From NCBI GenBank assembly GCA_039583875.1, contig CM077150.1, positions 179,184,375 through 179,248,374 on the forward strand: a DNA stretch of 64,000 bases. Reading direction: 5' to 3'. The notes under the pieces are model-generated. The model worked only from the letters and a program-made list of their open reading frames with translations. It was not told where the DNA came from and searched no databases. Positions 43,661 to 53,985 of the stretch are shown here, in pieces. Made by a program: the position numbers and the translations under genes. Numbering within the stretch: the stretch's first letter is position 1; every line of letters starts with the position of its first letter. The stretch comes from Platanthera guangdongensis. Taxonomy: Eukaryota > Streptophyta > Magnoliopsida > Asparagales > Orchidaceae.

Positions 43661-44849
43661 GTCTCTTCTCAGCATTACCAAACCAGTGCAGTCAAACCCC
43701 CGCACTTACACCCTTTCACAATTCTGTGCCCAAGATACTTATGGGTTCATTATCGGTGTAAGACTATTTCACACATTCATCATCTAATACCACAACCATT
43801 TGTTCATAACAGTCATTACCAATTATGTACAGCATATTCAAGACAAGTTCATCATTATTCAACACATTACCACTGTCAAGCACGTTCTCAATATTTCACA
43901 TATTTAAATCTTTCTCTAACCTCCACCAAATCACCTCGATCAAGTACACTCTTATTCGTCATCTGTTCATTAGGGAATCAGTCCAACAAATGTTATTACC
44001 ATATTTCACCCCAATAATTTATAGTCTAAATTTCACAAACCTTAACGTTACTGTACCATGATCTCTCTACCAATACAAAACAAACACGAGAAACACATGT
44101 ACAGGAATAATTACTATACACAATTTCAAACGGGGATTCCCGAGCCTATAGGAATCCGGCGAAGGCATTTAACCCCACATTGGAAAGGTATTACCAATTT
44201 ATGCGACTTTTGTGTTTAGTCGAAAGCCCAGATCTGGCAACAACGTGACTGAAAACGGCCTCGAAGGCTGTTGCTCGCAGAAAATAGATTTCTGCGAGCA
44301 TCTTAAAGCAGATCAGATGACATCGGTTCGTATTCTTCCTTCAACCAAACTTTGAAATAACATAAAGAATTTCTCCTCCCTTATTCACCCTCATAAGGCC
44401 ACTTCTCTTCACGAAACCAGTCCACAAACTGCATTTGAAGTTAGGGAAAGGTTGAAGACTCTAAATCTTAGGACACAAGTCGTAGCATGACCTTTTCCTA
44501 GAAACCTTCTTCTCACGAATCAAGATCCTTATGAGTCGATATCTATCCTAAAAATAACTAAAGATCTAGCCCCAAGGGAGAGGGTAGGAAGCTCACCTCA
44601 TTTCTGGCATTTCCGGCCATGGATCTTCTCACCCTTCTGGGCGACATCTTCTTCTCCTTGGTCGGTGTTAGTTCTTCATGGAGAGAATATCGGCTCCAAC
44701 ACCTTCTTCCTCTCCAGCAGTTTCTTACAGTAATAGCTTTGGAAGGAAGACTAGAAATGGCCTATCATTGGACCGCCATTAAACTCAATAAATGAGTCCC
44801 TTCGAAACTACGAGGCAGGAAAATTCGTCAAAACCCGAAATTGAACTAC

Positions 44850-45170
44850 ACGGGTAGGGACACGCCCGTGACCCGTGTCTTGCTCGGGAAGAATATGATC
44901 GACGATTCGTCGAGCTCTGCTCGACAAATCGTCAAGCTGCTTGGACACACACACGGGTAGGGACACGCCCATGTCATTACCCGTGTCCTGCTCAGGAGGA
45001 ACACGATCGACAATTCATCGAGCTCTGCTCGATGAATACATACACATGGGTAGTGACACGCTCCTGTCACTACCCGTGTCCTTCTCTGGAGATTTCACAA
45101 AGAAAACGCAGAGACACCAGAGAACCACACGGGTACGGACATGCTCGTGCCACTACCTGTGTCCTACTCT
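44850..45170. repeat. ACACGGGTAGGGACACGCCCGTG tandem array in D
   Basis: Four copies of a roughly 100-bp unit joining ACACGGGTAGGGACACGCCCGTG, ACCCGTGTCCTGCTC and GATCGACGATTCGTCGAGCTCTGCTCGACGAAT. This combines the GACACG palindrome with a CGTCGA dyad. Confidence 0.82.
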
Positions 45171-45290
45171 GGATGACCTTCACCTCCCATACTCGAGTGC
45201 AAGCATAACTGCTAGCACTCCCCGAGCCCAAGTCAACTCTCCTGACTTAAAAGTGCGCATAAGGGGCCTAGCGCGAATTGGGACGTTACA

Positions 45291-45335
45291 AATCCTATAA
45301 ACAAAATAAAAGATTTTGTCCCCGAAATAAGGCTA
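45291..45335 (-). other. Purine-tract region of D
   Basis: Minus strand TTTCGGGGACAAAATCTTTTATTTTGTTTATAGGATT. The first part is the conserved Tekay phrase before the purine tract, but the tract itself is degraded to ATAGGATT. Confidence 0.55.
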
Positions 45336-45383
45336 AGGCTATGGGGGGGGGGGAGAAAAGCATATTGTAAAATAAAATATGCT

Positions 45384-46847
45384 TTAAAAATTACCTCGAT
45401 GAAAAAACTCCGGGTAGAGCTTTTGCATCAAGTCCACCGGCTCCCATGTATACTCCTCCTTCCCATGGTTATACCATAACACCTTTACCAATGGAACACT
45501 CTTGCGGCACAAACTCCTTGTCTCGTTGTCTACTATCTGCACCGGCTCTACTCGTACAGATCTATCGGTTGCTACTGTTCCATCAATGGTGGGGATATGT
45601 TGTTCGGGCCGCAACAGTGCCTTCTGGAGAGACGACACATGGAATTGGTCATGAAGGTTCTCCATCTTCGGTGGTAACTCCAACCGATAGGCCAAAGGGC
45701 CAATCTTTTTCAATATGGTGTATGGTCCGACGTACCTTGGGCTGAGCTTCTTCACACCACATACCCATGACACTCCATACATCGGCCGGATTTTTAGGAA
45801 TGCTTTGTCACCCACATGAAATTCTACCATCCGGTGCTTTGCATTATAATATTTAGCCTGTTGACTTTAAGACTCAAGCATGCAGTCCCGTATTAGTCTA
45901 ACACCCGCATCATTATCATCGATGTATTCAATTCCTAAAACCTTTGGTCTTCATCTTGTACCCATGACAAGGGGGGTTCTACACCTTCTTCCGTAAAGGG
46001 CTTCATGGGATGTCATCCTGATGCTGACATGGTGACTGTTGTTATAGGAGAACTCCACGAGGTGTAAGAGTCTTTCCCACGGCTCACCTCTATCCAACAC
46101 ACAGTGTCTCAATAGGTCCTGCAACGTTCTGATGGTCCTCTAAGACTGCTCGTCCGTCTGAGGATGAAATATTGTGCTGAAGGTACGGCGCGAACCCAAA
46201 TACGCCTATACGACCTTCCATTCATTAGAAGTAAAACGACCATCCCGGTCAGAAACGATTGTCCTTAGCATACCATGATACCGCACAAACTGCTCCACAA
46301 AGAGGCGTACCAAAACATCCACATGAGCTTCTTTCTTCATTGAAATAAACCTGGCTACCTTTATCAGGTGGTCAATGATTACTCACACCGAATCATTCCC
46401 TGCGTGTGAGTGAGGCAATCTGTGGACGAAGTCCATGGAGATATCCTCGAACTTCCACTCGAGGATGGGCAAAGACTGTAATAATCCACCGAGGCTCTTG
46501 CATTCCGCCTTCACCCTTTGACAAGCCTTACAATGTGTAACAAAATATCTGACGTCTTTCTTCATTCCCGGCCAACATATGGTCTTTCGCAAGTTGGCAT
46601 ACATCTTAGCAATCCCAGGATGCATCGAATACTGAGAGCAATGTGCCTCTCTCAGGATATCCTCCCGAATTTTACCGTCTTTGGGAATGTAGAACCGGCC
46701 ACAAAAATAAATGAGGCCGTCTTTTAGTGTATACTCTTCGGTAGTCCCATCTTCAATTGACCTGACTGTCGGGGCCAGAGCCGCATCCTTTCCTTGCTCC
46801 ACCCGGATTTGGTCCCGAATATCGCAGACTATACTCATGGTCGCCAA
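45384..46847 (-). pseudogene. Integrase with chromodomain-like tail of D
   Basis: 46383-46847 is open and carries the linker and zinc finger (HCSQYSMHPG ... CKACQRVKAEC), then ISMDFVHRLP with the first catalytic acid. The core between 45840 and 46380 is readable across frames and stops (VSDRDGRFTS, HPQTDEQS). The third catalytic acid position is occupied by a stop. 45384-45830 is open again: GPYTILKKIGPLAYRLELP and a chromodomain-like end (VEPVQIVDNETRSL ... VLWYNHGKEEYTWEPVDLM). The enzyme is not functional. Confidence 0.82.
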
Positions 46848-47655
46848 GTACTCCGTACTTTTTCGAAGGAACTTTATATACCAAAGTGATCTCCATCTCT
46901 TCGAGCATTCGAGCTAATTCCATCCTCATCAACCTAGACTCAGGGCTCGAGTCCGGTAATTTTCTGCTCAAAGTATCAGCCACCAAGTTTGCGTTTCAGG
47001 GGTGGTAGTTCAAGGTGAACTCATAATCGCACAAAAACTCCAACCAGTGCCTCTACCTCAAATTCAATTCCTTCTGAGTGTGAACATACTTTAGATTTTT
47101 GTGGTCCGAAAATATTTCGCAATGGACTCCATATAGGTAGTGTCTCCAAACTTTCAGGGCGAACACCACTACCCACAATTCTAAATCGTGAACTGGATAG
47201 TTGAGTTCATGCTTCTTTAGTTGCCTTGAGGCATAAGCGATCACGTGACCGTGCTGCATCCGTACCGCTCCCATCCCTTTATAAGATGCATCTGTGTAAA
47301 CTTGAAATCCTTCCTTCCCAAACGGGAGTGCCAGAATGGGGGCGGAGGTAAGTCTATCTTTTAGTTCTTAGAAGGCAGCTTCACACTGGGGTGTCCACTC
47401 GTATGGCACACCTTTCTTTGTCAGGGTGGTAAGAGGAAGGGCAATCTTTGAGAACCCTTTTACGAACTTGCGATAGAACCCGACGAGTCTAAGGAAACTC
47501 TACGCATCGACTGCTGACTTCAAGGGCAACCATTATTTCACGGCACGTACCGTGGCCGAATCCATAGATTGTCCAGCCCCACTGATCACATGGCCCAAGA
47601 AGGCAACTTCTTGGATCCAGAATTCACACTTGCTGAACTTAGCAAACAGGGCATG
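46753..47655 (-). pseudogene. RNase H of D, broken
   Basis: Fragments in order: AFLGHVISGAG near 47600, [19 protein letters not shown] near 47440, [12 protein letters not shown] near 47290, the open stretch 47053-47274 ([23 protein letters not shown] ... SDHKNLKY) and NLVADTLSRKL near 46980. At least four stops are present. Confidence 0.78.
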
Positions 47656-48672
47656 CTATTTTAGCTTCCCTAGTACTAAGGTCAGATGTTCGACATGCTC
47701 TTCTTCTGTCTTCGAGTAGACCAAAATGTCATCGATGAAAACAATGACGTAGATATCTTGATAAGGCTCAAACACTTTATTCATCAAACTCATGAAAGTT
47801 GACGGGACATTTGTGAGCCCAAACGACATCACAGTGAACTCATACAAGCCATATCTTGAGCTGAAAGCTGTTTTCTGAATATCCACCTCTTGTATCCTCA
47901 ACTGATAATACCCAGAGCACAAATCCAACTTGGAAAACCAATGTGCTCCTACCAATTGATTGAAAAACTCTTCGATCTGGGGTAGAGGATAAGTATTCCG
48001 CACCGTCAGTCGATTGAGCTCCCGATAGTCTATGCATAATCGTAAGGTTCCATCCTTTTTCTTAACGAACAGGACAGGGGATCCCCAAGGTGATGATCTC
48101 GGGCGAACAAACCCTGATTCCACCAGTTCTTGCACCTGAACTCTAAACTCGGTGAGTTCCTTCGGGGCCATTCGGTAAGGGGTCCTAGAGACGGGCTTGG
48201 CGCATGGTACTAGCTTCATTTGAAAATCCACCTCTCTATGCGGGGGTAATCCTGGCAATTTCTCAGGAAATACCTCAGCGAAGTCTCGCACTACTCGCAC
48301 ATCTTTCATGTTTATTTCTATCTCCTTCAGTTCAAAACATATCATGCACACTTCTTCCCCCCTCATGTGAGCCTTCAAGGCCTGAATCGAAGATAATAAC
48401 GAACGAGGAGCAAATTTTATACCTTGAAAGATAACATTAGTGTCCCCATGTTTCAAGTAAATTCGCTTCTCCGCGCAGTCAATTCTTGCATAGTGCCAAT
48501 CCAACCACGCCATGCTTAGAATGAGATCGAATTCTGGCATTCTCAACACAGTGGCAGGGGTATCAAAGTCCTTTCCCCCAATGAATATCTCCAATTCGCA
48601 CTTGACAGTTACAGTCATCTCAGAGCCGTCTGGGAGGCGTACTAGTCGAGCAATACCAGTGAAGTATTGCAC
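47656..48672 (-). pseudogene. Protease C-terminus and reverse transcriptase of D
   Basis: A 338-codon open stretch. It begins in the distal protease ([19 protein letters not shown]), then [81 protein letters not shown] and the catalytic FIDDILVYS. The RT core residues are in place. It ends at a stop at 47656. The protease active site lies upstream in another frame. Confidence 0.86.
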
Positions 48673-48816
48673 TTCTTCTAGTCCTTAATGAACTCCGCAG
48701 ACACAAACGAGTGCGACACACCTGTATCGAATAACATATAGGCCGGTTTCCTGCCAACCACCACGGTGGCTAAGTACCAATAGTAATACTCAAAGCTAGA
48801 TCTCAGTCGTTATCCG
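48673..48816 (-). pseudogene. Protease active site of D
   Basis: Minus strand encodes MLFDTGVSHSFVSAEF with the DTG codons at 48720-48728, out of frame with the open stretch below it. Upstream sequence stops resembling D at about 48790-48816, where the Athila-like LTR begins. Confidence 0.7.
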
Positions 48817-49825
48817 TGCGAGAAGGAAATGCACGGGTCAACACTTCTTCTTCCTCAGGCGTTTTCTCGATATTAATATCGTACGATTCACGCATGGTCG
48901 TGCTCCAGACCGTGTGTGACCATTTTTTCTGACTTTTACTATTTAAGCCGCAGATTTCTTCTGGACCGGGACATCTATGTTTTCCCCCGCCATTTCTGCC
49001 CCGTTGAGCGGGAACTCGTCCCTCCAGCCGTCATTTTCTCTCTCCTCCTTGGAGGGTTGATCCGGCCACCCATTCTCCTCCAAAGTGCTTGCTAAAGCTT
49101 TGTCTCCGACCGCCATCGCCATTTCCGACATCCAAGCTACTGTTTGAGTTCTTAGTTGCAGAACTTGTGAAGTATTTCGCTCTGATCCGAATCAGGGACC
49201 ACGACATGAAGAAGATTGGTGTGAAGAAGGAAGTGACAGCCCTTCGGGATCGCGGATACCTTCCAAAGACCGAGCTAGGACGAGGCTCGACAACCCTTGC
49301 CTCCGACCGTGAATCTTAGAGAGCCTACATGTAATTGGTTGTGTTTCACCCCCTCTTTTCTTGGATTTGCTTTAACCTGAACTTGTGATAGTATGCTTAA
49401 GGTTTAATAACCATGTTTTGCTCAAGGTCTTGCTATGGTTTTGTGTGGTTATTTCTTGATCATGATGTGTGTTGACGAGCTTCATATTTGTTAGAGAAAG
49501 TTGTGTTTGAGCCGTTCTAGCGACTGCTAGAAGCGCGCGATGCGAAGAGGTGTTTACGACCCTCAGTAGTTTGTTCGTCTCCGCTATTACTCTTTGCAGT
49601 AATTCACCCTGGCGACGCGGTGACGGCGACCCGCACTAGATTATTGCTGCTTAGTATAGGAATCCCAAAATCAAACACCTCTTTTTTACTTAGCACTTTC
49701 ATTCATTTCTCTGAAAGCTGAATCCATGATCCCTACTTGCACTCCGCGTGAGATCGATACTTGGGGAAGCTACTCCTCCCTTTTGTTACTTGGCCGTGAA
49801 CGGTAATCTTACCGCCAGCGCATCA
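48817..49825 (+). mobile_element. 5' LTR of Athila-like element E
   Basis: The right end CATCA at 49821-49825 is fixed by the primer site a few bases on. The left end is placed at the TG at 48817 because D's coding match fades there, with an error of perhaps 30 bases. It carries a TATA-like TATTTAAG at 48940-48947. Open frames within it on either strand are not called. Confidence 0.6.
48940..48947 (+). promoter_or_regulatory. TATA-like box in LTR of E
   Basis: TATTTAAG about 120 bases into the LTR on the sense strand. A moderate match. Confidence 0.45.
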
Positions 49826-49831
49826 AGTTTA

Positions 49832-49849
49832 TGGCGCCGTTGCCGGGGA
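49832..49849 (+). other. Primer binding site of E (tRNA-Asp)
   Basis: TGGCGCCGTTGCCGGGGA, the aspartate tRNA complement used by Athila-type gypsy elements. It fixes the orientation and the LTR end. Confidence 0.95.
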
Positions 49850-49935
49850 GTGCAACTGTTGCATGGATTTGTTTCTTTTGGGAATAGTTTGAGATTGTTT
49901 TGGGGATTTTAGTGTTTTCTTTTTGTGAGTGTTGT

Positions 49936-51295
49936 ATGACAGATCTGAACCCTGGTGGAAGGGTCAAAGATTTGGGTGTTGATTCTGAGACTACACGAAC
50001 GAGGATAGCTCGCTTGCGTGCTGCTGCGCCTGAGGGAAGGATGGATGACTTGGGCCATTTGGGAAATGGCCAAGGGAATGAATCATTGAGAACCAGGATG
50101 TGGCCCAGCCTCGCATTAGGACAATGCGGGATTTCACTACCCCTACAGTGGGGAGTGTTTATCCAGGGTTCGGGCCAACCATAGCCAATAATCATTTCGA
50201 GATCAAGCCTGTGATTTTGAATATGATTAGGAACAATACACAGTACTCGGGTCTGCTGAGTGAGGATCCTCAGCTACATTTGGCTGAGTTTTCTGAGATA
50301 TGCGGTACTTTCCGCTATGCGGGCATTGCGGATGAAGTTGTGAAACTAAAGTTGTTCCCTTTTCCACTAAGGGATAGGGCCAAGACATGGCTGCATACGA
50401 TTGCGCATGGCAGCGCTGCCACCTGGGAAGCTTTATCTTCCATGTTTTTGGCTAAGTTTCATCCTGTTGATAAAATTGTTAATGCTCGCAGGGAGATAGC
50501 CACGTTCAGGCAGCTGGATCAAGAAAATCTTTCTGTGGCATGGGAGAGATTTGTCGACCTGCAGCGCCGTTGTCCTCAATATGGCTGTGAGCCTTGGAAT
50601 TTGGTGGATATATTTTATTTCTCCATTGAGCCAAATTTCAGGGCAATGATCGATGCGGCGGCGGGTGGCACGATCTTGAACTTATCTCCTGAGGAAGCGT
50701 TGAGACTCCTTAAAGACACGACCGCCCATATCACGTACTAGACAGCACGCAGGAATGCTCCTAGAGGGGCGAGAAATTTGTTTGATGTAAATGCGGTGGG
50801 GCTGCACGCCGAATCGAGCCATCCTTCCTTGGATGGGAAGATGATGTTGACCCGATTGACCCCACCGCCTGCGCCTGTGATGAGCATATCGTGCCAGGGT
50901 TGTGGTAACTCTGGGCACCATGCTTATTAGTGCCCCGCGGGTGAGCTGTTTGCTGACCAGGCAGGTATGGCTTGTGAAGAAAATGTTAATTTTATAAATA
51001 ATCAAAATCGTGCTGTGCTTTACAATAATACTTATAACCCTAATGCGAGAAACCATCCTAATTTCTCGTGGAACAAAAATGCGCCCGGTCAAAGATGATA
51101 GGGGGGCTGCATCAATTCGATGCTCTGGCTTCTGGTAGCCAGCCGCTACTGTCTCAACCGTGTTATAATCAGAATTTGCAAGGGACGCGCAAGAGCACGT
51201 TAGAGGAGATGATTGAAAAGTTTGTTGAAATAGACCAGTTGAATATGACCACTCAGACTGTTTCCATGAGGAATTTGGAAACACAATTAGGATAA
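49936..51295 (+). pseudogene. Gag of Athila-like element E
   Basis: The likely start is the ATG at 49936 (MTDLNPGGRVKDLG). A frame change near 50085 leads into 50100-50741, which holds the Athila gag core: FEIKPVILNMI, DPQLHLAEFSEICGTFR, LKLFPFPLRDRAKTWL, WEALSSMFLAKF, RREIATFRQ and LSVAWERFVDLQRRCPQYG. A TAG at 50739-50741 is followed in the same frame by the zinc knuckle (CQGCGNSGHHAY, stop, CP, about 50891-50937) and the NPHxxWN-like stretch. After another shift the end is at 51068-51295 (LEEMIEKFVEIDQLN ... MRNLETQLG). Few lesions overall, so moderately old. The protein would package RNA. Confidence 0.85.
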
Positions 51296-51940
51296 TTGGC
51301 CCACGTATTTTCTGAGCGCACCCGCGACACTCTTCCTAGTGATACGAAGAAGAATCCTCATGAGCAGGGGAAGAGTGTTGAGGATGTGGGGGAATGTAAT
51401 GCCCGTGAAATGACTGTTAAATGTGAGATTAATGCCATAGAAACTCTAGCGCTATGTGATTGCTGTTCATCTTTCAACATTCCTGCTTTGCAAGATGTTG
51501 AAAAGATGAATTTGAATATCGAATCCGATGGAAGGAAATCCTTAATGCTAGCTGATGGATCTGTGGTTGAGACCAATGGAGAGGTGAAGGGTATAGAAGT
51601 GGTTTTGAATGGGGCGACTGTCTTCAAAGACTTTCAGGTGCTTGGACCCAGGGGTAACACGTCAAAACCCATCCTTGGGGTCCCCTTCCTTAAAGCCAGT
51701 GAGGCGACGTTGCATTTTGATGCTAGTGGTGTCACTATTGCGTCCAAAGTTAATGCACCTTTACCACCTTCGCCTCCTCAATTAATTTTTGTTGACCTCG
51801 TAAAACCAGTGAACTTAACTATCGTGCCATCTAATGATGTTTCTAGTGGTGTTAAGGCAGATTTTCAATCGATGGGACAAGAACAGGTTGAGGAAGTTTT
51901 TGAAATGCCAATGACAACTAAAGGGAAAGAAGTGACATAG
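51296..51940 (+). pseudogene. Protease region of E
   Basis: An open stretch of 214 codons in the same frame as the gag end. Retropepsin-like layout is visible: LCDCCSSFNIPAL where LCDxGASxNxMP is expected, then SLMLADGSVVETNGEVKGIEVVLN, FQVLGPRG and KPILGVPFLKASEATLHFD. The catalytic aspartate is kept, but the glycine that normally follows two residues later is cysteine, which should disable the active site. It ends at a TAG. About 130 bp later the element is cut by F at 52072, so RT and integrase lie beyond F. Confidence 0.7.
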
Positions 51941-52071
51941 GTCCTTGATGTGATGCATGATACTGCTGCAAAGATTGATGTGCTGTGCACGCCGGATGTG
52001 GGCGTGCAGAATTTCGATTAAAAAACTGCAATTTGTTTAGCCAAAGTCTGTAAAACTATGAAACAGGTACT
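51941..52071 (+). mobile_element. Last visible part of E before F
   Basis: Non-coding or decayed Athila sequence up to the insertion of F. The pentamer GTACT (52067-52071) is the left copy of F's expected target duplication. Confidence 0.6.
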
Positions 52072-52926
52072 TGAAAATCCACCTAGTATCAACTACCTTC
52101 ACCTATGGGGGGGGGGAATAGGTGACGAGCAGCGTTTTGCGGAATTGAAATTATACCTGCACACGAAAATAAAACAACACAGCACAAAAGAGTACATAAG
52201 CTATTTATAGTGGTTCCCCTATTTGGGTACATCCACTTTCCCCCTTCGACCTATCTCCCAATAAGGGACGACTCGGTCTCTTCACCAACAGGATTGAAAT
52301 CCAATCCTTGCACTATCGGAAGGAACCCTTCCACACGTAGGAGTCAACACTCCCACACTACGGGTTGCACCGAACCCTTACAACTAGGAACCAATGTTCA
52401 TTTACAACAAAAATGAACTAGAATGTACAAGAAATACAAACTACTTTTGGAGACTACGGTGTCCCTCTTCGTTCGATGACGTGTTCTAGAAATCATGAAG
52501 AGTCCACAACCCTAGATCTCACTTGGAGAGAATCTCCCCGGAACCGACGGCGGCAAGACGGGTGGCGGCTTGGTTCACGGGATCGGCGACGACAACGGTG
52601 TGCGGCTGCTCTACTTTGGAGATCCAAACTTCGTAGCGAAGCTAGCTAGGTCTTCCAACCGTCACACTAGGATCGATCGTATCGATCGATTCGGACGGGG
52701 AAGGTTTTCCCGATCAACAAATCAAGAGACAAAGGATCTCTGGTTAGACGCGTGAGACGCTATGCTTGGCTAAGCTTCTGTCGACGGGAGATCTGGAAGA
52801 AACCATGATCAAGACCGACGATCAACTTGCTCGAGCGGCGACGGCGGCGGCGGAGCGGAAATCGCGATTTTAGGTCAAGGTCGTCGCTCGGCTTCTTTCT
52901 GTGTATTTTCTGTTCAAAATACGCGT

Positions 52927-52936
52927 ATATTTATAC
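52927..52936 (-). promoter_or_regulatory. TATA box in LTR of F
   Basis: On the minus strand TATAAATATA inside CCGTATAAATATACGCG, mid-LTR on the sense strand. Confidence 0.6.
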
Positions 52937-53054
52937 GGTGGAAATACTCCATTATAACCGTTATGGGTCCCACTTGAAGAAACCCTAACCCCGGTTCAAG
53001 ACAGCGCCAACGGCAGAGTCCGGTCCAGCGGGATCCAGAATTTGCCCAAGTCAA

Positions 53055-53395
53055 AATCGGCGAGAATCAAAGGTGAGTCTCGTCGAATCGTCGAGAATCA
53101 AAGGTGATTCTCAACGATTCGGCGAGAATCAAAGATGATTCTCGTCGAAGTTGACTTGGTTGCACGCACTGTTTTCGCCGGAAGGAGACGGCGAGAATCA
53201 GCTAGTGATTCTCGACGATTCGGCGAGAATCACTAGTGATTCTCGTCGAATCGGCGAGAATCACTTGGTGATTCTCGTCGATTGTGACTTAGCGCCAGAG
53301 TCGCATGCTTTGATGTAGCCGAATCGAGACGGCGAGAATCAGCCAGTGATTCTCGACGATTCAGCGAGAATCACTAGTGATTCACGTCGATTTAT
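53055..53395. repeat. GAGAATCACTAGTGATTCTC palindrome array in F LTR
   Basis: About nine dyads in which GAGAATCA is followed within a few bases by TGATTCTC, separated by CGTCGAATCGGC-type spacers. Each copy could form a hairpin of about 8 base pairs, and GGCGAGAATCACTAGTGATTCTCGTC is nearly a perfect palindrome. Confidence 0.88.
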
Positions 53396-53727
53396 ACTTA
53401 GACGATTTTTCGTCTTTCCACCCCTGAGCTGCTCTTTGACCCATCCTTGCTCCTTGTCTGCTCTTGCAAGATCACAGCCCTGTACTTGAAAGTAAGTGCA
53501 CTCCAATAGAGAGAGTACACGTAGGCCAACACACTGATGTGCTCAACGAGGGATTACGTCGTGCAGACCCGTGTATATTGACCTACTACACTCTGACATT
53601 GGTGTGCACTTAGCGTGGAATAACTGCAAGCACAACTTGAAATATTTTGTCAAATACATTGTCTATTTACCTTAGCTTGTTCAGGGGCTTCTTCAAATCA
53701 GGTACGTTGTGGATACAATACCCAACA

Positions 53728-53748
53728 ATCTCCCCCTATTTGAAGAAG
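53728..53748 (-). other. Polypurine tract of F
   Basis: Minus strand CTTCTTCAAATAGGGGGAGAT touches the TG of the LTR. Confidence 0.88.
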
Positions 53749-53985
53749 CCTAAACCCTACAAGCTAAGGTGAATAAAGCGTATGAGAATGAAAATCATAA
53801 CCTTGAAATTGAGTTGAGAGAGATATTCATTACCAATACCAATTTCTTGAAAGCAAACTTGGAGCCACCTTAGCCTTAACCGAGAGGGTAATCTCCCCCT
53901 TTTCGGCTTTTGCAAATCTAGGTCTGTTGCATTTGACCCCTTGCTCCCCCTCAGTTCTTGCATGAGCCTGGAGCTTCTGTAATCT

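Larger units (their letters stand above)
42272..45290 (-). repeat. 3' LTR of D, 3.0 kb
   Basis: TGTAAGACCCCCC to GGGACGTTACA, 3,019 bp. It is long for this window but lacks any obvious nested insertion. It contains two repeat arrays, listed separately. Confidence 0.82.
42272..48816 (-). mobile_element. Tekay-like Ty3/gypsy element D, left half
   Basis: Minus-strand element inserted into K. It has a 3.0-kb 3' LTR, then integrase with chromodomain-like tail, RNase H, RT and protease in the expected order, cut at the protease by element E near 48817. Gag and the 5' LTR are not in the window. Pol has several stops and frame changes. The left pentamer of its duplication is ATAAC (42267-42271). 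Confidence 0.88.
52072..53727 (-). repeat. 3' LTR of F
   Basis: 1,656 bp, TGAAAATCCACC to ACCCAACA on the plus strand. The C-run hallmark (G run at 52107-52117 on the plus strand) sits about 35 bases inside the sense end, as in K. The right border is fixed by the purine tract; the left border is inferred from TG and that spacing. Confidence 0.8.

Noticed and set aside
42272..45290. A nested insertion inside D's long LTR
   Set aside because: I looked for internal TG/CA borders with duplications and for coding text and found none, so I keep it as one LTR.
48943..49319. Short opposing open frames (62 and 76 codons)
   Set aside because: They lie in the untranslated part of the Athila-like LTR, with no conserved motif.
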